A DNA stretch of 64,000 bases, from assembly GCF_002483205.1 (NCBI RefSeq), contig NZ_DLHM01000001.1:773272-837271 (forward strand), in the 5' to 3' direction. The position numbers and the translations under genes were made by a program. Below, one piece after another: positions 16,887 to 24,421 of the stretch. A model generated the notes under the pieces. The model was not told the DNA's origin, did no database searches, and worked only from the letters and a program-made list of their open reading frames with translations. Every line of letters starts with the position of its first letter. Positions within the stretch are counted from its first letter, which is position 1. The stretch is from Flavihumibacter sp. UBA7668 (lineage in GTDB: Bacteria; Bacteroidota; Bacteroidia; Chitinophagales; Chitinophagaceae).

Positions 16887-18782
16887 ATGGGAAAGATAAT
16901 AGGCATCGACCTGGGAACTACCAACAGTTGCGTATCGGTTATGGAGGGAAATGAACCCGTAGTAATCGCGAACGATGAAGGACGCAGAACAACGCCTTCG
17001 GTGGTAGCCTTCCTGAAGAACGGAGAACGTAAAGTGGGCGATCCGGCCAAACGCCAGGCCATCACCAATCCGCATAATACCATTATGTCGGTGAAACGCT
17101 TCATGGGACGCCGCTTTGATGAAGTAACTGAAGAAATCAGCCATTGGAGCTATAAGGTTGCCAAAGGTGATAACAATACTGTACGAATTGACATTGATGG
17201 TCGATTGTACACCCCACAGGAAATCAGTGCCATGATTCTGCAGAAAATGAAGAAAACTGCTGAAGATTACCTGGGACAGGAAGTAACAGAGGCGGTAATT
17301 ACCGTTCCTGCTTATTTCAATGATGCCCAGCGTCAGGCAACCAAGGAAGCCGGTGAAATAGCCGGACTGAATGTACGCCGCATCGTGAATGAGCCAACTG
17401 CTGCGGCATTGGCATATGGTTTGGATAAAAAAGGAAAAGACCAGAAAATCGCGGTATTTGATCTGGGTGGTGGTACGTTTGACGTGTCCATCCTGGAATT
17501 GGGTGACGGTGTTTTTGAAGTAAAATCAACCAATGGTGATACACACCTGGGTGGTGATGATTTCGATAAAGTGATTATGGACTGGCTTGCAGAAGAGTTC
17601 AAAAAGGACGAGAATGTAGATCTTCGGAAAGACCCAATGGCGCTGCAGCGTTTGAAAGAAGCTTCGGAAAAAGCCAAAGTTGAACTTTCATCTTCTTCTG
17701 AAACAGAAATCAACCTGCCCTACGTAACCGCAGTAGACGGTGTGCCCAAGCACCTGGTTAAAAAACTGACTCGTGCTAAATTTGAGCAGCTGGCGGATAA
17801 TCTGTTCACCCGCTGTCTGAAACCATGTGAGCAGGCATTGAAAGATGCCGGAATGAACACCTCCGAAATTGATGAGATCATTCTCGTTGGTGGGTCTACC
17901 CGGATTCCCAAAGTGCAGGAAATTGTAGAGAAATTCTTTGGTAAAAAACCAAATAAGGGAGTTAACCCGGATGAAGTAGTAGCAGTAGGGGCAGGTATTC
18001 AGGGTGCAGTATTAACCGGTGAAGTAAAAGATGTGTTGCTGTTGGATGTTACTCCGCTTAGTCTGGGTATCGAAACAATGGGCGGAGTAATGACCCGACT
18101 GATTGAATCCAATACCACCATCCCATCCAAAAAATCAGAAACCTTCTCAACTGCCAGCGACAATCAGCCGGGCGTACAAATTCATGTACTGCAGGGCGAG
18201 CGTCCAATGGCAAATCAGAATAAGAGTCTGGGTATGTTCAACCTGGATGGTATTCCTCCGGCTCCCCGCGGCGTTCCTCAGATCGAAGTGATTTTCGATA
18301 TCGATGCCAATGGTATCCTGCATGTAACTGCTAAGGACAAAGGAACCGGTAAGGAGCAAAAGATCCGGATTGAAGCTGGATCCGGGCTTACCAAAGAAGA
18401 GATTGAAAAAATGAAAGCTGAAGCGAAAGCCAATGAATCTACCGATAAAGAAGCCAAAGAGCGGGTGGAAAAAATCAACCAGGCAGATAGCCTGATTTTC
18501 CAAACCGAGAAGCAATTGAAAGAATTCGGAGAAAAGATTCCAACCGATAAAAAAGCGCCGATTGAAACTGCGTTGGGCAAATTGAAAGATGCCCACAAGA
18601 GCCAGGATATCGCCGCCATTGATGCAGCAGTAACAGAAATGAATACTGCCTGGACAGCTGCATCTGAAGAGATATACAAAGCTCAGCAGGAAGGTGGTGC
18701 GCCGCAACCGGATGGAAACGCAGGAGCACAGGGCGCGAGTGGAGAAAATGTGACAGACGCAGAATTTGAAGAAGTCAAATAA
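16887..18782 (+). CDS. dnaK: Chaperone protein DnaK (Hsp70)
   Basis: ATP-dependent cytoplasmic chaperone of 631 residues, standard length. The ATPase domain begins GIDLGTTNSCVSVMEGNEP, with AVITVPAYFNDAQRQATKEAG, NEPTAAALAYGLDKK, VFDLGGGTFDVSILELG and LVGGSTRIPKVQ. The substrate-binding domain contains LLLDVTPLSLGIETMGGVMT. The lid ends with a glycine/alanine-rich stretch and the conserved acidic tail DAEFEEVK. No grpE or dnaJ gene is adjacent, so it is a stand-alone locus here. A strong terminator follows at 18818-18852. Confidence 0.98.
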   Translation: MGKIIGIDLGTTNSCVSVMEGNEPVVIANDEGRRTTPSVVAFLKNGERKVGDPAKRQAITNPHNTIMSVKRFMGRRFDEVTEEISHWSYKVAKGDNNTVRIDIDGRLYTPQEISAMILQKMKKTAEDYLGQEVTEAVITVPAYFNDAQRQATKEAGEIAGLNVRRIVNEPTAAALAYGLDKKGKDQKIAVFDLGGGTFDVSILELGDGVFEVKSTNGDTHLGGDDFDKVIMDWLAEEFKKDENVDLRKDPMALQRLKEASEKAKVELSSSSETEINLPYVTAVDGVPKHLVKKLTRAKFEQLADNLFTRCLKPCEQALKDAGMNTSEIDEIILVGGSTRIPKVQEIVEKFFGKKPNKGVNPDEVVAVGAGIQGAVLTGEVKDVLLLDVTPLSLGIETMGGVMTRLIESNTTIPSKKSETFSTASDNQPGVQIHVLQGERPMANQNKSLGMFNLDGIPPAPRGVPQIEVIFDIDANGILHVTAKDKGTGKEQKIRIEAGSGLTKEEIEKMKAEAKANESTDKEAKERVEKINQADSLIFQTEKQLKEFGEKIPTDKKAPIETALGKLKDAHKSQDIAAIDAAVTEMNTAWTAASEEIYKAQQEGGAPQPDGNAGAQGASGENVTDAEFEEVK

Positions 18783-18784
18783 AA

Positions 18785-18808
18785 AAGGTGAAAGGTGAAA
18801 GGTGAAAG
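18785..18808. repeat. Three head-to-tail GGTGAAA units after dnaK
   Basis: Three consecutive 7-base units directly after the dnaK stop codon, of the same sequence as the cluster at 4138-4230. They precede the dnaK terminator. They may be a simple-sequence expansion or part of an interspersed repeat family. No matching inverted arm is nearby. Confidence 0.65.
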
Positions 18809-18817
18809 CATCTTTAT

Positions 18818-18852
18818 AAAAAAGCGGCCGGTAAAATCGGCCGCTTTTTCCT
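18818..18852 (+). terminator. Rho-independent terminator of dnaK
   Basis: GCGGCCG at 18824-18830 pairs perfectly with CGGCCGC at 18838-18844 across a 7-base loop. The stem is preceded by a run of A and followed by TTTTTC, so it could work in both directions. Confidence 0.88.
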
Positions 18853-18926
18853 TTTGGGTATTTGGTAGAATTGGCTATTTTTGCGGGGTCTTTACTTTTT
18901 ACTTTTAATTTTTTACTTTGCAAAAC

Positions 18927-19082
18927 ATGGAAACTCAGAAGAAAAATACCGGAATCTGGTGGTTAGGTTTTTTTGTATCGACAGCCGCATTATTGGCAGC
19001 TATCTTCCTGCATTGGGAATACCTGACGATGATTATTCCTTTTGTGTGTACCAGTTTCGTAAAGGCCATGGACATCATCTAA
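18927..19082 (+). CDS. Small membrane protein, 51 residues, unknown function
   Basis: An ATG at 18927 opens a 51-codon frame ending TAA at 19082. The product starts METQKKNTGIWWLG and has one long hydrophobic segment, or two close ones (GFFVSTAALLAAIFLHWEYL and TMIIPFVCTSFV), ending KAMDII. The charged N-terminus and membrane segments are protein-like rather than random. The frame sits alone between the dnaK terminator and malQ. It is not recognised as a known family. A small inner-membrane protein is the most that can be said. Confidence 0.55.
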   Translation: METQKKNTGIWWLGFFVSTAALLAAIFLHWEYLTMIIPFVCTSFVKAMDII

Positions 19083-19152
19083 GCCTGTGTTGAAATTCTT
19101 ACTATATTTCCCTGCCAATGGCGGGGTTTTTTTTATCCTACAGGAAAACAAA

Positions 19153-19169
19153 TGTGTAAAATATACACA
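19153..19169. promoter_or_regulatory. 17-bp palindromic operator candidate upstream of malQ
   Basis: Reads TGTGTAAAATATACACA, with 6-bp perfect arms at the same 17-bp length as the site at 4250-4266 (consensus TGTGTAAnnnWTACACA). It ends 47 bases before the malQ ATG. Finding it before two alpha-glucan transcription units suggests a shared regulator. Confidence 0.55.
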
Positions 19170-19216
19170 AATAAATTATTTTTACTGCAGATTCGACCAG
19201 CCCAAACAACGATTGC

Positions 19217-21889
19217 ATGATTATTCAGTTTTACCTACGCTTTTATACAACCGTCGGACAGGAACTCCTGATTTCCGGACTACCCAATGAACAGGCCCCA
19301 ATTCGCATGAATTGGTTTAATAATCAATACTGGTTTGCCCAGATTGACCTGGATCCCTCTCTGATTGAAAATTTTACCTATTATTATCAGCTACAGGATA
19401 TTGACGGTAAAATAACTTCGGAATGGGGAAGGGATCGCCAGTTGCAGAGCGATTTAACTGGATTTGACGAAATCCAGGTGGTAGATACCTGGAACCATGC
19501 AGGATTCTATGAAAATGCTTTTTACACGGCACCATTTCAGGATACATTGTTGCAGCATACTGGAAAAAAGAAATCCAAACTACCAAAACATTTCAGTCAT
19601 ATTTTTCGCGTAAAAGCACCGCTGCTGAAAAAAAATGAAGTGGTTTGCCTGTCTGGTGCGGGAACTACACTCGGGGAATGGTCTACCGAAAAACCGATCC
19701 TGCTGCAGGCAGAAGGTACCTGGTGGACAATTGCCATGGAATTGCCCAAAGAAGGTTTTCCGCTTCAATATAAATACGGCATCTACAATACAAAAAATAA
19801 AAGTTTTGTACAGTTTGAATCGGGTGAAAATCGTCAATTATTTGGTGATGCAGGACAACATCTCACCATTGTACAGGATGGCTTTCTGCAGGTTCCCAGT
19901 ACTGGTTGGAAAGGTGCAGGAGTTGCGATCCCCGTTTTTAGTTTAAGAACAAAAAATAGTTGGGGAATAGGGGAATTTACAGATCTGAAGGAATTGGTTG
20001 ACTGGGCAGCATCTGTTGACATGAAACTGATTCAGCTGCTTCCCATCAATGATACAACAGCTACTCATAGTTGGATAGATTCCTATCCATATGCGGCCAT
20101 TTCCGCTTTTGCACTACATCCTATTTTTATAAATCTGGAAGTAGTTGCAGGAAAAAAATCCGCTTCGCTGCTAAAACCATACAAGGAGCAGCAGAAATTT
20201 TTGAATGAATTACCTGTGGTGGATTATGAGGCGGTATTGAAATTGAAATTGGAACTGCTGTTGCAATTATTTGAAATCCAGAAAGAAAACTGGCTACAGG
20301 ATAAAGACTATCAGGAATTTTTCAACCGAAATGAAGATTGGCTGGTACCCTTTGCAGCATTCTGCTATCTGCGTGATGAAAATGGAAGTTCCGATTTCAC
20401 CCGATGGTCAAGCCATGGTCAATATGATGCTGCTGCTATTGCCAAATTGGTTGCCACTGACAGCGATGCCTACTCGAAAATAGCGTTTCATTACTATCTG
20501 CAGTTTCAATTGCATACCCAATTGAAAGCAGCCACTGAATATGCTCATAAAAATGGCATCATCGTAAAAGGTGATATTCCTATTGGGATTTACCGTTATA
20601 GCTGCGATGCCTGGGTGGCACCGGAATTGTACAATATGGATCAACAAGCGGGCGCGCCCCCGGATGATTTTGCAATAAAGGGTCAGAACTGGGGTTTCCC
20701 CACCTACAACTGGCAGCAAATGCAGAAAGATGGCTTTGGCTGGTGGAAACGTCGTTTTGCCCAGATGAGCGATTATTTTGATGCCTTTCGAATTGATCAC
20801 ATACTTGGATTCTTCCGGATCTGGTCCATTCCCTATCAGGCAACTGAAGGAATCATGGGACGATTTGTACCGGCCATTGGGGTCCATAAAAAAGAATTTC
20901 AGGAGAGAGGCATTTGGTTTGATCATATCCGTTATTCACGACCTTATATAACCGAAAATGAAGTTGACCGCAGATTCGGAGAGTTATCCGGATTTGTAAA
21001 GGATTCCTTTCTTGAACCAACCGGTTATGGACAATATTTTTTCAAGCCGGAATTTGATACCCAACGTAAGATTGAAAATTGGTTTGTTGAAGCAGGAGTG
21101 CGGGATAACAATAACTGGTTGCGTCAGGGATTGTATGATTTGCACAGTAATGTGATTCTGTTTGAGGAGGAGGGATCGAATGGAAATTATTATCATTTTA
21201 GGTTTGGAATGGATCAGACAAGCTCTTTTCAATCGCTGGAATGGGATACGCAACAGAAACTGAAAGACCTTTATATAAATTATTTCTTCCGTCGCCAGGA
21301 TGCTTTCTGGCAGGAAGAAGCCATGCATAAATTGCCCGCACTAAAAGCATCTACCAATATGCTGATTTGCGGTGAAGATCTTGGTATGGTACCGGACTGT
21401 GTACCGGATGTGATGAACCAGCTTGGAATTTTGAGCCTTGAAATACAGCGAATGCCGAAGGATCCAACGAAGGAATTTTTTCATCCAAATGATGCACCCT
21501 ATTTGTCCGTGGTTACGCCATCCACCCATGATATGAGTACCATTCGGGGCTGGTGGGAAGAGGACCGGGCCAAAACCCAGCGTTTCTTCAATAATGAATT
21601 GGGGCAATGGGGAGAAGCTCCGGTATTTTGCGAAGCCTGGATCAATAAACAGATAATAATCCAGCACCTCCATTCGCCTGCCATGTGGAGCATTTTCCAG
21701 TTGCAGGATCTGTTGGGAGGAGATGAGCAATTGCGGCGAGCCGATCCGGCAGATGAACGAATCAATGTACCGGCCAATCCAAAACATTACTGGAGGTACC
21801 GGATGCACCTGACCCTGGAGCAACTTCAGAAAGAAAAAACCTTCAACCAGGATTTAAAAGACTATATAAAAGCAAGCGGACGCGCATAA
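19217..21889 (+). CDS. malQ: 4-alpha-glucanotransferase (GH77) with two N-terminal CBM20 domains
   Basis: Transfers maltosyl/glucan segments between alpha-1,4-glucans in the cytoplasm (no signal peptide). At 890 residues it is far longer than the roughly 500-700 of common MalQ and matches the DPE2-like architecture. A first starch-binding CBM20-like domain spans about residues 1-105. A second, beginning HIFRVKAPLLKKNEVVCLSG with GTTLGEWSTEKPILLQAEG, spans about 130-235. The GH77 barrel starts near residue 240 (GVAIPVFSLRTKNSWGIGEF). Catalytic residues are Asp527 (FRIDHILGFFRIW), Glu720 (CGEDLGMVPDCVPDVM) and Asp772 (STHDMSTIRGWW). A typical GH77 insertion lies between. It likely works with the maltose-type transporter and glycogen genes. 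Confidence 0.93.
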   Translation: MIIQFYLRFYTTVGQELLISGLPNEQAPIRMNWFNNQYWFAQIDLDPSLIENFTYYYQLQDIDGKITSEWGRDRQLQSDLTGFDEIQVVDTWNHAGFYENAFYTAPFQDTLLQHTGKKKSKLPKHFSHIFRVKAPLLKKNEVVCLSGAGTTLGEWSTEKPILLQAEGTWWTIAMELPKEGFPLQYKYGIYNTKNKSFVQFESGENRQLFGDAGQHLTIVQDGFLQVPSTGWKGAGVAIPVFSLRTKNSWGIGEFTDLKELVDWAASVDMKLIQLLPINDTTATHSWIDSYPYAAISAFALHPIFINLEVVAGKKSASLLKPYKEQQKFLNELPVVDYEAVLKLKLELLLQLFEIQKENWLQDKDYQEFFNRNEDWLVPFAAFCYLRDENGSSDFTRWSSHGQYDAAAIAKLVATDSDAYSKIAFHYYLQFQLHTQLKAATEYAHKNGIIVKGDIPIGIYRYSCDAWVAPELYNMDQQAGAPPDDFAIKGQNWGFPTYNWQQMQKDGFGWWKRRFAQMSDYFDAFRIDHILGFFRIWSIPYQATEGIMGRFVPAIGVHKKEFQERGIWFDHIRYSRPYITENEVDRRFGELSGFVKDSFLEPTGYGQYFFKPEFDTQRKIENWFVEAGVRDNNNWLRQGLYDLHSNVILFEEEGSNGNYYHFRFGMDQTSSFQSLEWDTQQKLKDLYINYFFRRQDAFWQEEAMHKLPALKASTNMLICGEDLGMVPDCVPDVMNQLGILSLEIQRMPKDPTKEFFHPNDAPYLSVVTPSTHDMSTIRGWWEEDRAKTQRFFNNELGQWGEAPVFCEAWINKQIIIQHLHSPAMWSIFQLQDLLGGDEQLRRADPADERINVPANPKHYWRYRMHLTLEQLQKEKTFNQDLKDYIKASGRA

Positions 21890-21895
21890 TTTTTT

Positions 21896-21903
21896 TAGGT
21901 TTG
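21896..21903 (+). promoter_or_regulatory. TAnnTTTG -7 element for the epimerase gene
   Basis: TAGGTTTG lies five bases before the ATG at 21908 and six after the malQ stop. It matches the Bacteroidota -7 consensus and would give a near-leaderless transcript separate from malQ. No clear -33 element was confirmed. Confidence 0.4.
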
Positions 21904-21907
21904 CACC

Positions 21908-22939
21908 ATGCGTGTAAGCTATATAAAAACAAACCTGCCTTTTATTCATCCTTTCACGATTTCGAAAGGAACAAAAACTCATCAACCCGCGCTGGTGGTG
22001 GAGCTCGATTTTAATGGCATTAAAGGCTATGGAGAAGCGCCGGCAATTGCATATTACAATATCCCGGTAGAACAGATGGAAGCGGATTTAATTGCGAAGA
22101 AAATCTTCGTAGAGAAATTCGCTTTTACTACACCGGATCGCTATTGGCATTATCTGCATCATTTATTTCCAGCCAATGGATTTTTGGTTGCTGCATTGGA
22201 TATAGCGGCCTGGGATATTTTTGGTAAGATCAAGCGGCAGCCTTTGTATAAATTATTCGGGGGTGATGCTTCAAAGATGCCTATTACAGATTATACCATC
22301 GGGATTGATAGTATTGAAAAGATGGTTGCAAAAATGAAAGAAAAACCCTGGCCGGTATATAAAATCAAGTTAGGCACACATCAGGATATTGAAATTATGG
22401 AGGCCCTGCGCCAGCATACGGACACGCCATTACGGATTGATGCCAATGCTGCCTGGACAAAAGAAGAAGCCCTTGAAAAAATCACGGCATTCGCTTCGAT
22501 GAAGGTGGAATTCATTGAACAACCGCTTGCTAAAGATGATTGGGAAGGCATGGCCTGGCTGAAAGATCGATCTCCTTTACCGCTGGTGGCTGATGAATCC
22601 TGTGTATTTGAAAAAGATGTGGTTAAATGTGCAGGTCATTTTCATGGTATCAATATCAAACTGACCAAGTGTACCGGAATTACACCTGCCTTACGGATGA
22701 TCAAAGAAGCACGTGTTCTGGGTTTGAAAGTTATGCTGGGTTGCATGAATGAAAGTACGATTGGCTCTGCCGCATTGGCTCATCTTGCACCGCTTGCAGA
22801 CTGGCTCGACATGGATGGCCCCTTATTACTGTCTGAAGACCTCGCGTCCGGCCTACACTATGATTTTGGTCGCGTAACCCTACCCGAAACCCCGGGTCTA
22901 GGTATTACCCGTCGGGTAAACCCGACGGGTAATACCTAA
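21908..22939 (+). CDS. Dipeptide epimerase, enolase superfamily (L-Ala-D/L-Glu epimerase type)
   Basis: A cytoplasmic 343-residue enzyme of the muconate-lactonizing subgroup. The catalytic KxK is YKIKLG (Lys152, Lys154). Metal ligands are Asp178 (LRIDANAAW), Glu204 (EFIEQPLA) and Asp229 (VADESC). The second catalytic lysine is Lys251 in NIKLTKCTG. The GCMNEST loop fits dipeptide epimerases such as YcjG, which convert L-Ala-D-Glu from murein peptides to L-Ala-L-Glu. A muramidase-type gene lies convergently just beyond the tRNA, supporting murein recycling. The last residues (RRVNPTGNT) and the stop codon are encoded by the palindrome at 22899-22938, so the original C-terminus was probably altered. 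Confidence 0.87.
   Translation: MRVSYIKTNLPFIHPFTISKGTKTHQPALVVELDFNGIKGYGEAPAIAYYNIPVEQMEADLIAKKIFVEKFAFTTPDRYWHYLHHLFPANGFLVAALDIAAWDIFGKIKRQPLYKLFGGDASKMPITDYTIGIDSIEKMVAKMKEKPWPVYKIKLGTHQDIEIMEALRQHTDTPLRIDANAAWTKEEALEKITAFASMKVEFIEQPLAKDDWEGMAWLKDRSPLPLVADESCVFEKDVVKCAGHFHGINIKLTKCTGITPALRMIKEARVLGLKVMLGCMNESTIGSAALAHLAPLADWLDMDGPLLLSEDLASGLHYDFGRVTLPETPGLGITRRVNPTGNT
22899..22938. repeat. Perfect 19-bp-arm palindrome at the end of the epimerase gene
   Basis: Left arm 22899-22917 and right arm 22920-22938 are exact inverted copies with only two bases between them. The core is ACCCGTCGGGT / ACCCGACGGGT. It covers the last codons and most of the TAA stop of the epimerase and ends ten bases before tRNA-Pro. 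It is related to the palindromes at 16723-16761 and 62482-62521. It could end transcription, although no T-run follows. Confidence 0.85.
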
Positions 22940-22947
22940 GGTCCATT

Positions 22948-23021
22948 CGGGATGTAGCGCAGCCCGGAAGCGCGCTTCGTTCGGGACGAAGAGGCCGCTG
23001 GTTCGAATCCAGTCATCCCGA
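22948..23021 (+). tRNA. tRNA-Pro (anticodon CGG)
   Basis: A cloverleaf of 74 bases. Acceptor stem CGGGATG pairs with CATCCCG. Anticodon stem CTTCG/CGAAG encloses loop TTCGGGA, so the anticodon is CGG at 22982-22984. The T-arm has GGTTCGAATCC. Discriminator is A and CCA is not encoded. It reads Pro codon CCG. It lies between the epimerase gene and the convergent NamZ-type gene, eight bases from the latter's stop. Confidence 0.95.
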
Positions 23022-23028
23022 CAAATAA

Positions 23029-24255
23029 TTACGGATACAACAAATACTTCGCGCGTATCGCTTTGAATTTCTGTAACCCTGGTTCCCAGCTTTTGCGGAT
23101 TTCTTCTTCAGAAAGACCGGCTATAATTTGCTTTCTCAATTGATCGGTACCAATGCGCAGGTCAAAGGCGGAGATGTCCAGATTCGGTCGGCCAGGCGCA
23201 AAGAAATTTGCCTTATCCGGATACACCTTGTACAACTCAATCAACCATGATAAATTTATCTGGCGGCTTGCCCGAAGCTTATTGATATCATAATCGCGGA
23301 GATCCAGTCCATAACACACAACATCCTTGTGACGCGGACTTTCACTCATTCCGGGGATACCAATTGGTTTATAGGAAAACGGATAGATGCCCTTTAATGC
23401 AGGAGCTCCTAAAATTGTAAAGGGCATAAAAGTACCGCGACCTTCATTGATGACCGTTCCTTCAAACATACATAAGCTTGGAAACAATAGTACCGCCTGT
23501 TGGGTATTTAGGTTAGGAGAGGGGTTAACTGGCAGATCATAGGGCATATCATGATTATAATTTGCCACTTTAATCACCTTTATTTTACAGGGCTTCTTTA
23601 AATAACCTTCCCCATTCAGGTAATGAGCAAATTCTCCCAGTGTCATACCATGCGTCATGGGCGTATAATGAATCCCAATAGACGATTTAAACCGATCCTC
23701 GGTCATTACTGGCCCGTCCACCACATATCCGTTTGGATTAGGCCTGTCAAGAATCAGTAGCTCTTTATCATTTTCAGCACACCCCTGCATCACATGTTCC
23801 AATGTATTGATGTTCGTGTAATATCGGCAACCCACGTCCTGAATATCAAAGACCATCAGATCAATATCCGCCAATTGTTCTTTTGTTGGTTTTTCATTTC
23901 GTCCATATAAGGAAATGATGGGCAAGCCGGTTTTAGCATCTTTTTCATCATTCACTACAGCACCATTACTGGCATTTCCTCTGAATCCATGTTCCGGTCC
24001 AAACACTTTTACAATATTTACACCCAGACTCAGCAGACTGTCCACACTACTTTTATCTCCAATGATAGAACTTTGATTTGCGACGAGCCCAATCCTTTTG
24101 CCCTTCAGATAAGGAAGATATAATGCTGTTTGATCGGCACCAGTAATAATTTTCTGCTTTCCAGCCACTGATTTACCTGAATTTGTTACTTGTGCCTTAC
24201 AATGAAAATTTCCAACAGCAAGCAATGTTACTATCAATAAAGTGTAAACTCTCAT
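23029..24255 (-). CDS. DUF1343 protein, NamZ-type exo-beta-N-acetylmuramidase (GH171)
   Basis: A 408-residue exported protein. Signal peptide about residues 1-22 (LLIVTLLAVGNFHCKAQ). The Cys is not in a canonical lipobox, so Sec cleavage after KA is more likely than lipidation. Family features: KGKRIGLVANQSSIIGD, VKVFGPEHGFRG, DIQDVGCRYYTNINTLEHVM, LDRPNPNG and PMTHGMTLGEFAHYLNG. Characterised members release N-acetylmuramic acid from the non-reducing end of murein glycans. The gene is convergent with the dipeptide epimerase, with tRNA-Pro between, so a murein-salvage context is plausible. Whether this copy acts on murein is inference. Confidence 0.87.
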   Translation of the reverse strand: MRVYTLLIVTLLAVGNFHCKAQVTNSGKSVAGKQKIITGADQTALYLPYLKGKRIGLVANQSSIIGDKSSVDSLLSLGVNIVKVFGPEHGFRGNASNGAVVNDEKDAKTGLPIISLYGRNEKPTKEQLADIDLMVFDIQDVGCRYYTNINTLEHVMQGCAENDKELLILDRPNPNGYVVDGPVMTEDRFKSSIGIHYTPMTHGMTLGEFAHYLNGEGYLKKPCKIKVIKVANYNHDMPYDLPVNPSPNLNTQQAVLLFPSLCMFEGTVINEGRGTFMPFTILGAPALKGIYPFSYKPIGIPGMSESPRHKDVVCYGLDLRDYDINKLRASRQINLSWLIELYKVYPDKANFFAPGRPNLDISAFDLRIGTDQLRKQIIAGLSEEEIRKSWEPGLQKFKAIRAKYLLYP

Positions 24256-24421
24256 GATTTTCTAAATGAGTATTTTGAGTAATAATACTTCAATTAATCC
24301 GTAGAATGCTCCGGTTGGCTGGAATTTTCCAACCACTTCAACAAATCTTCCTGTTAAAATCATTTGATCATCGGCTAAAATAGGTTAAACTGAACTTCCT
24401 GCTTCTTCCTAGTTTAGTTGT

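Noticed and set aside
18147..18923. Long antisense frame of 258 codons opposite the end of dnaK
   Set aside because: It is a by-product of dnaK codon usage, has no recognisable domains, and runs through the dnaK terminator.
20408..20926. Antisense frame of 172 codons inside malQ
   Set aside because: Lies wholly in the conserved GH77 region and has no start context or domain.
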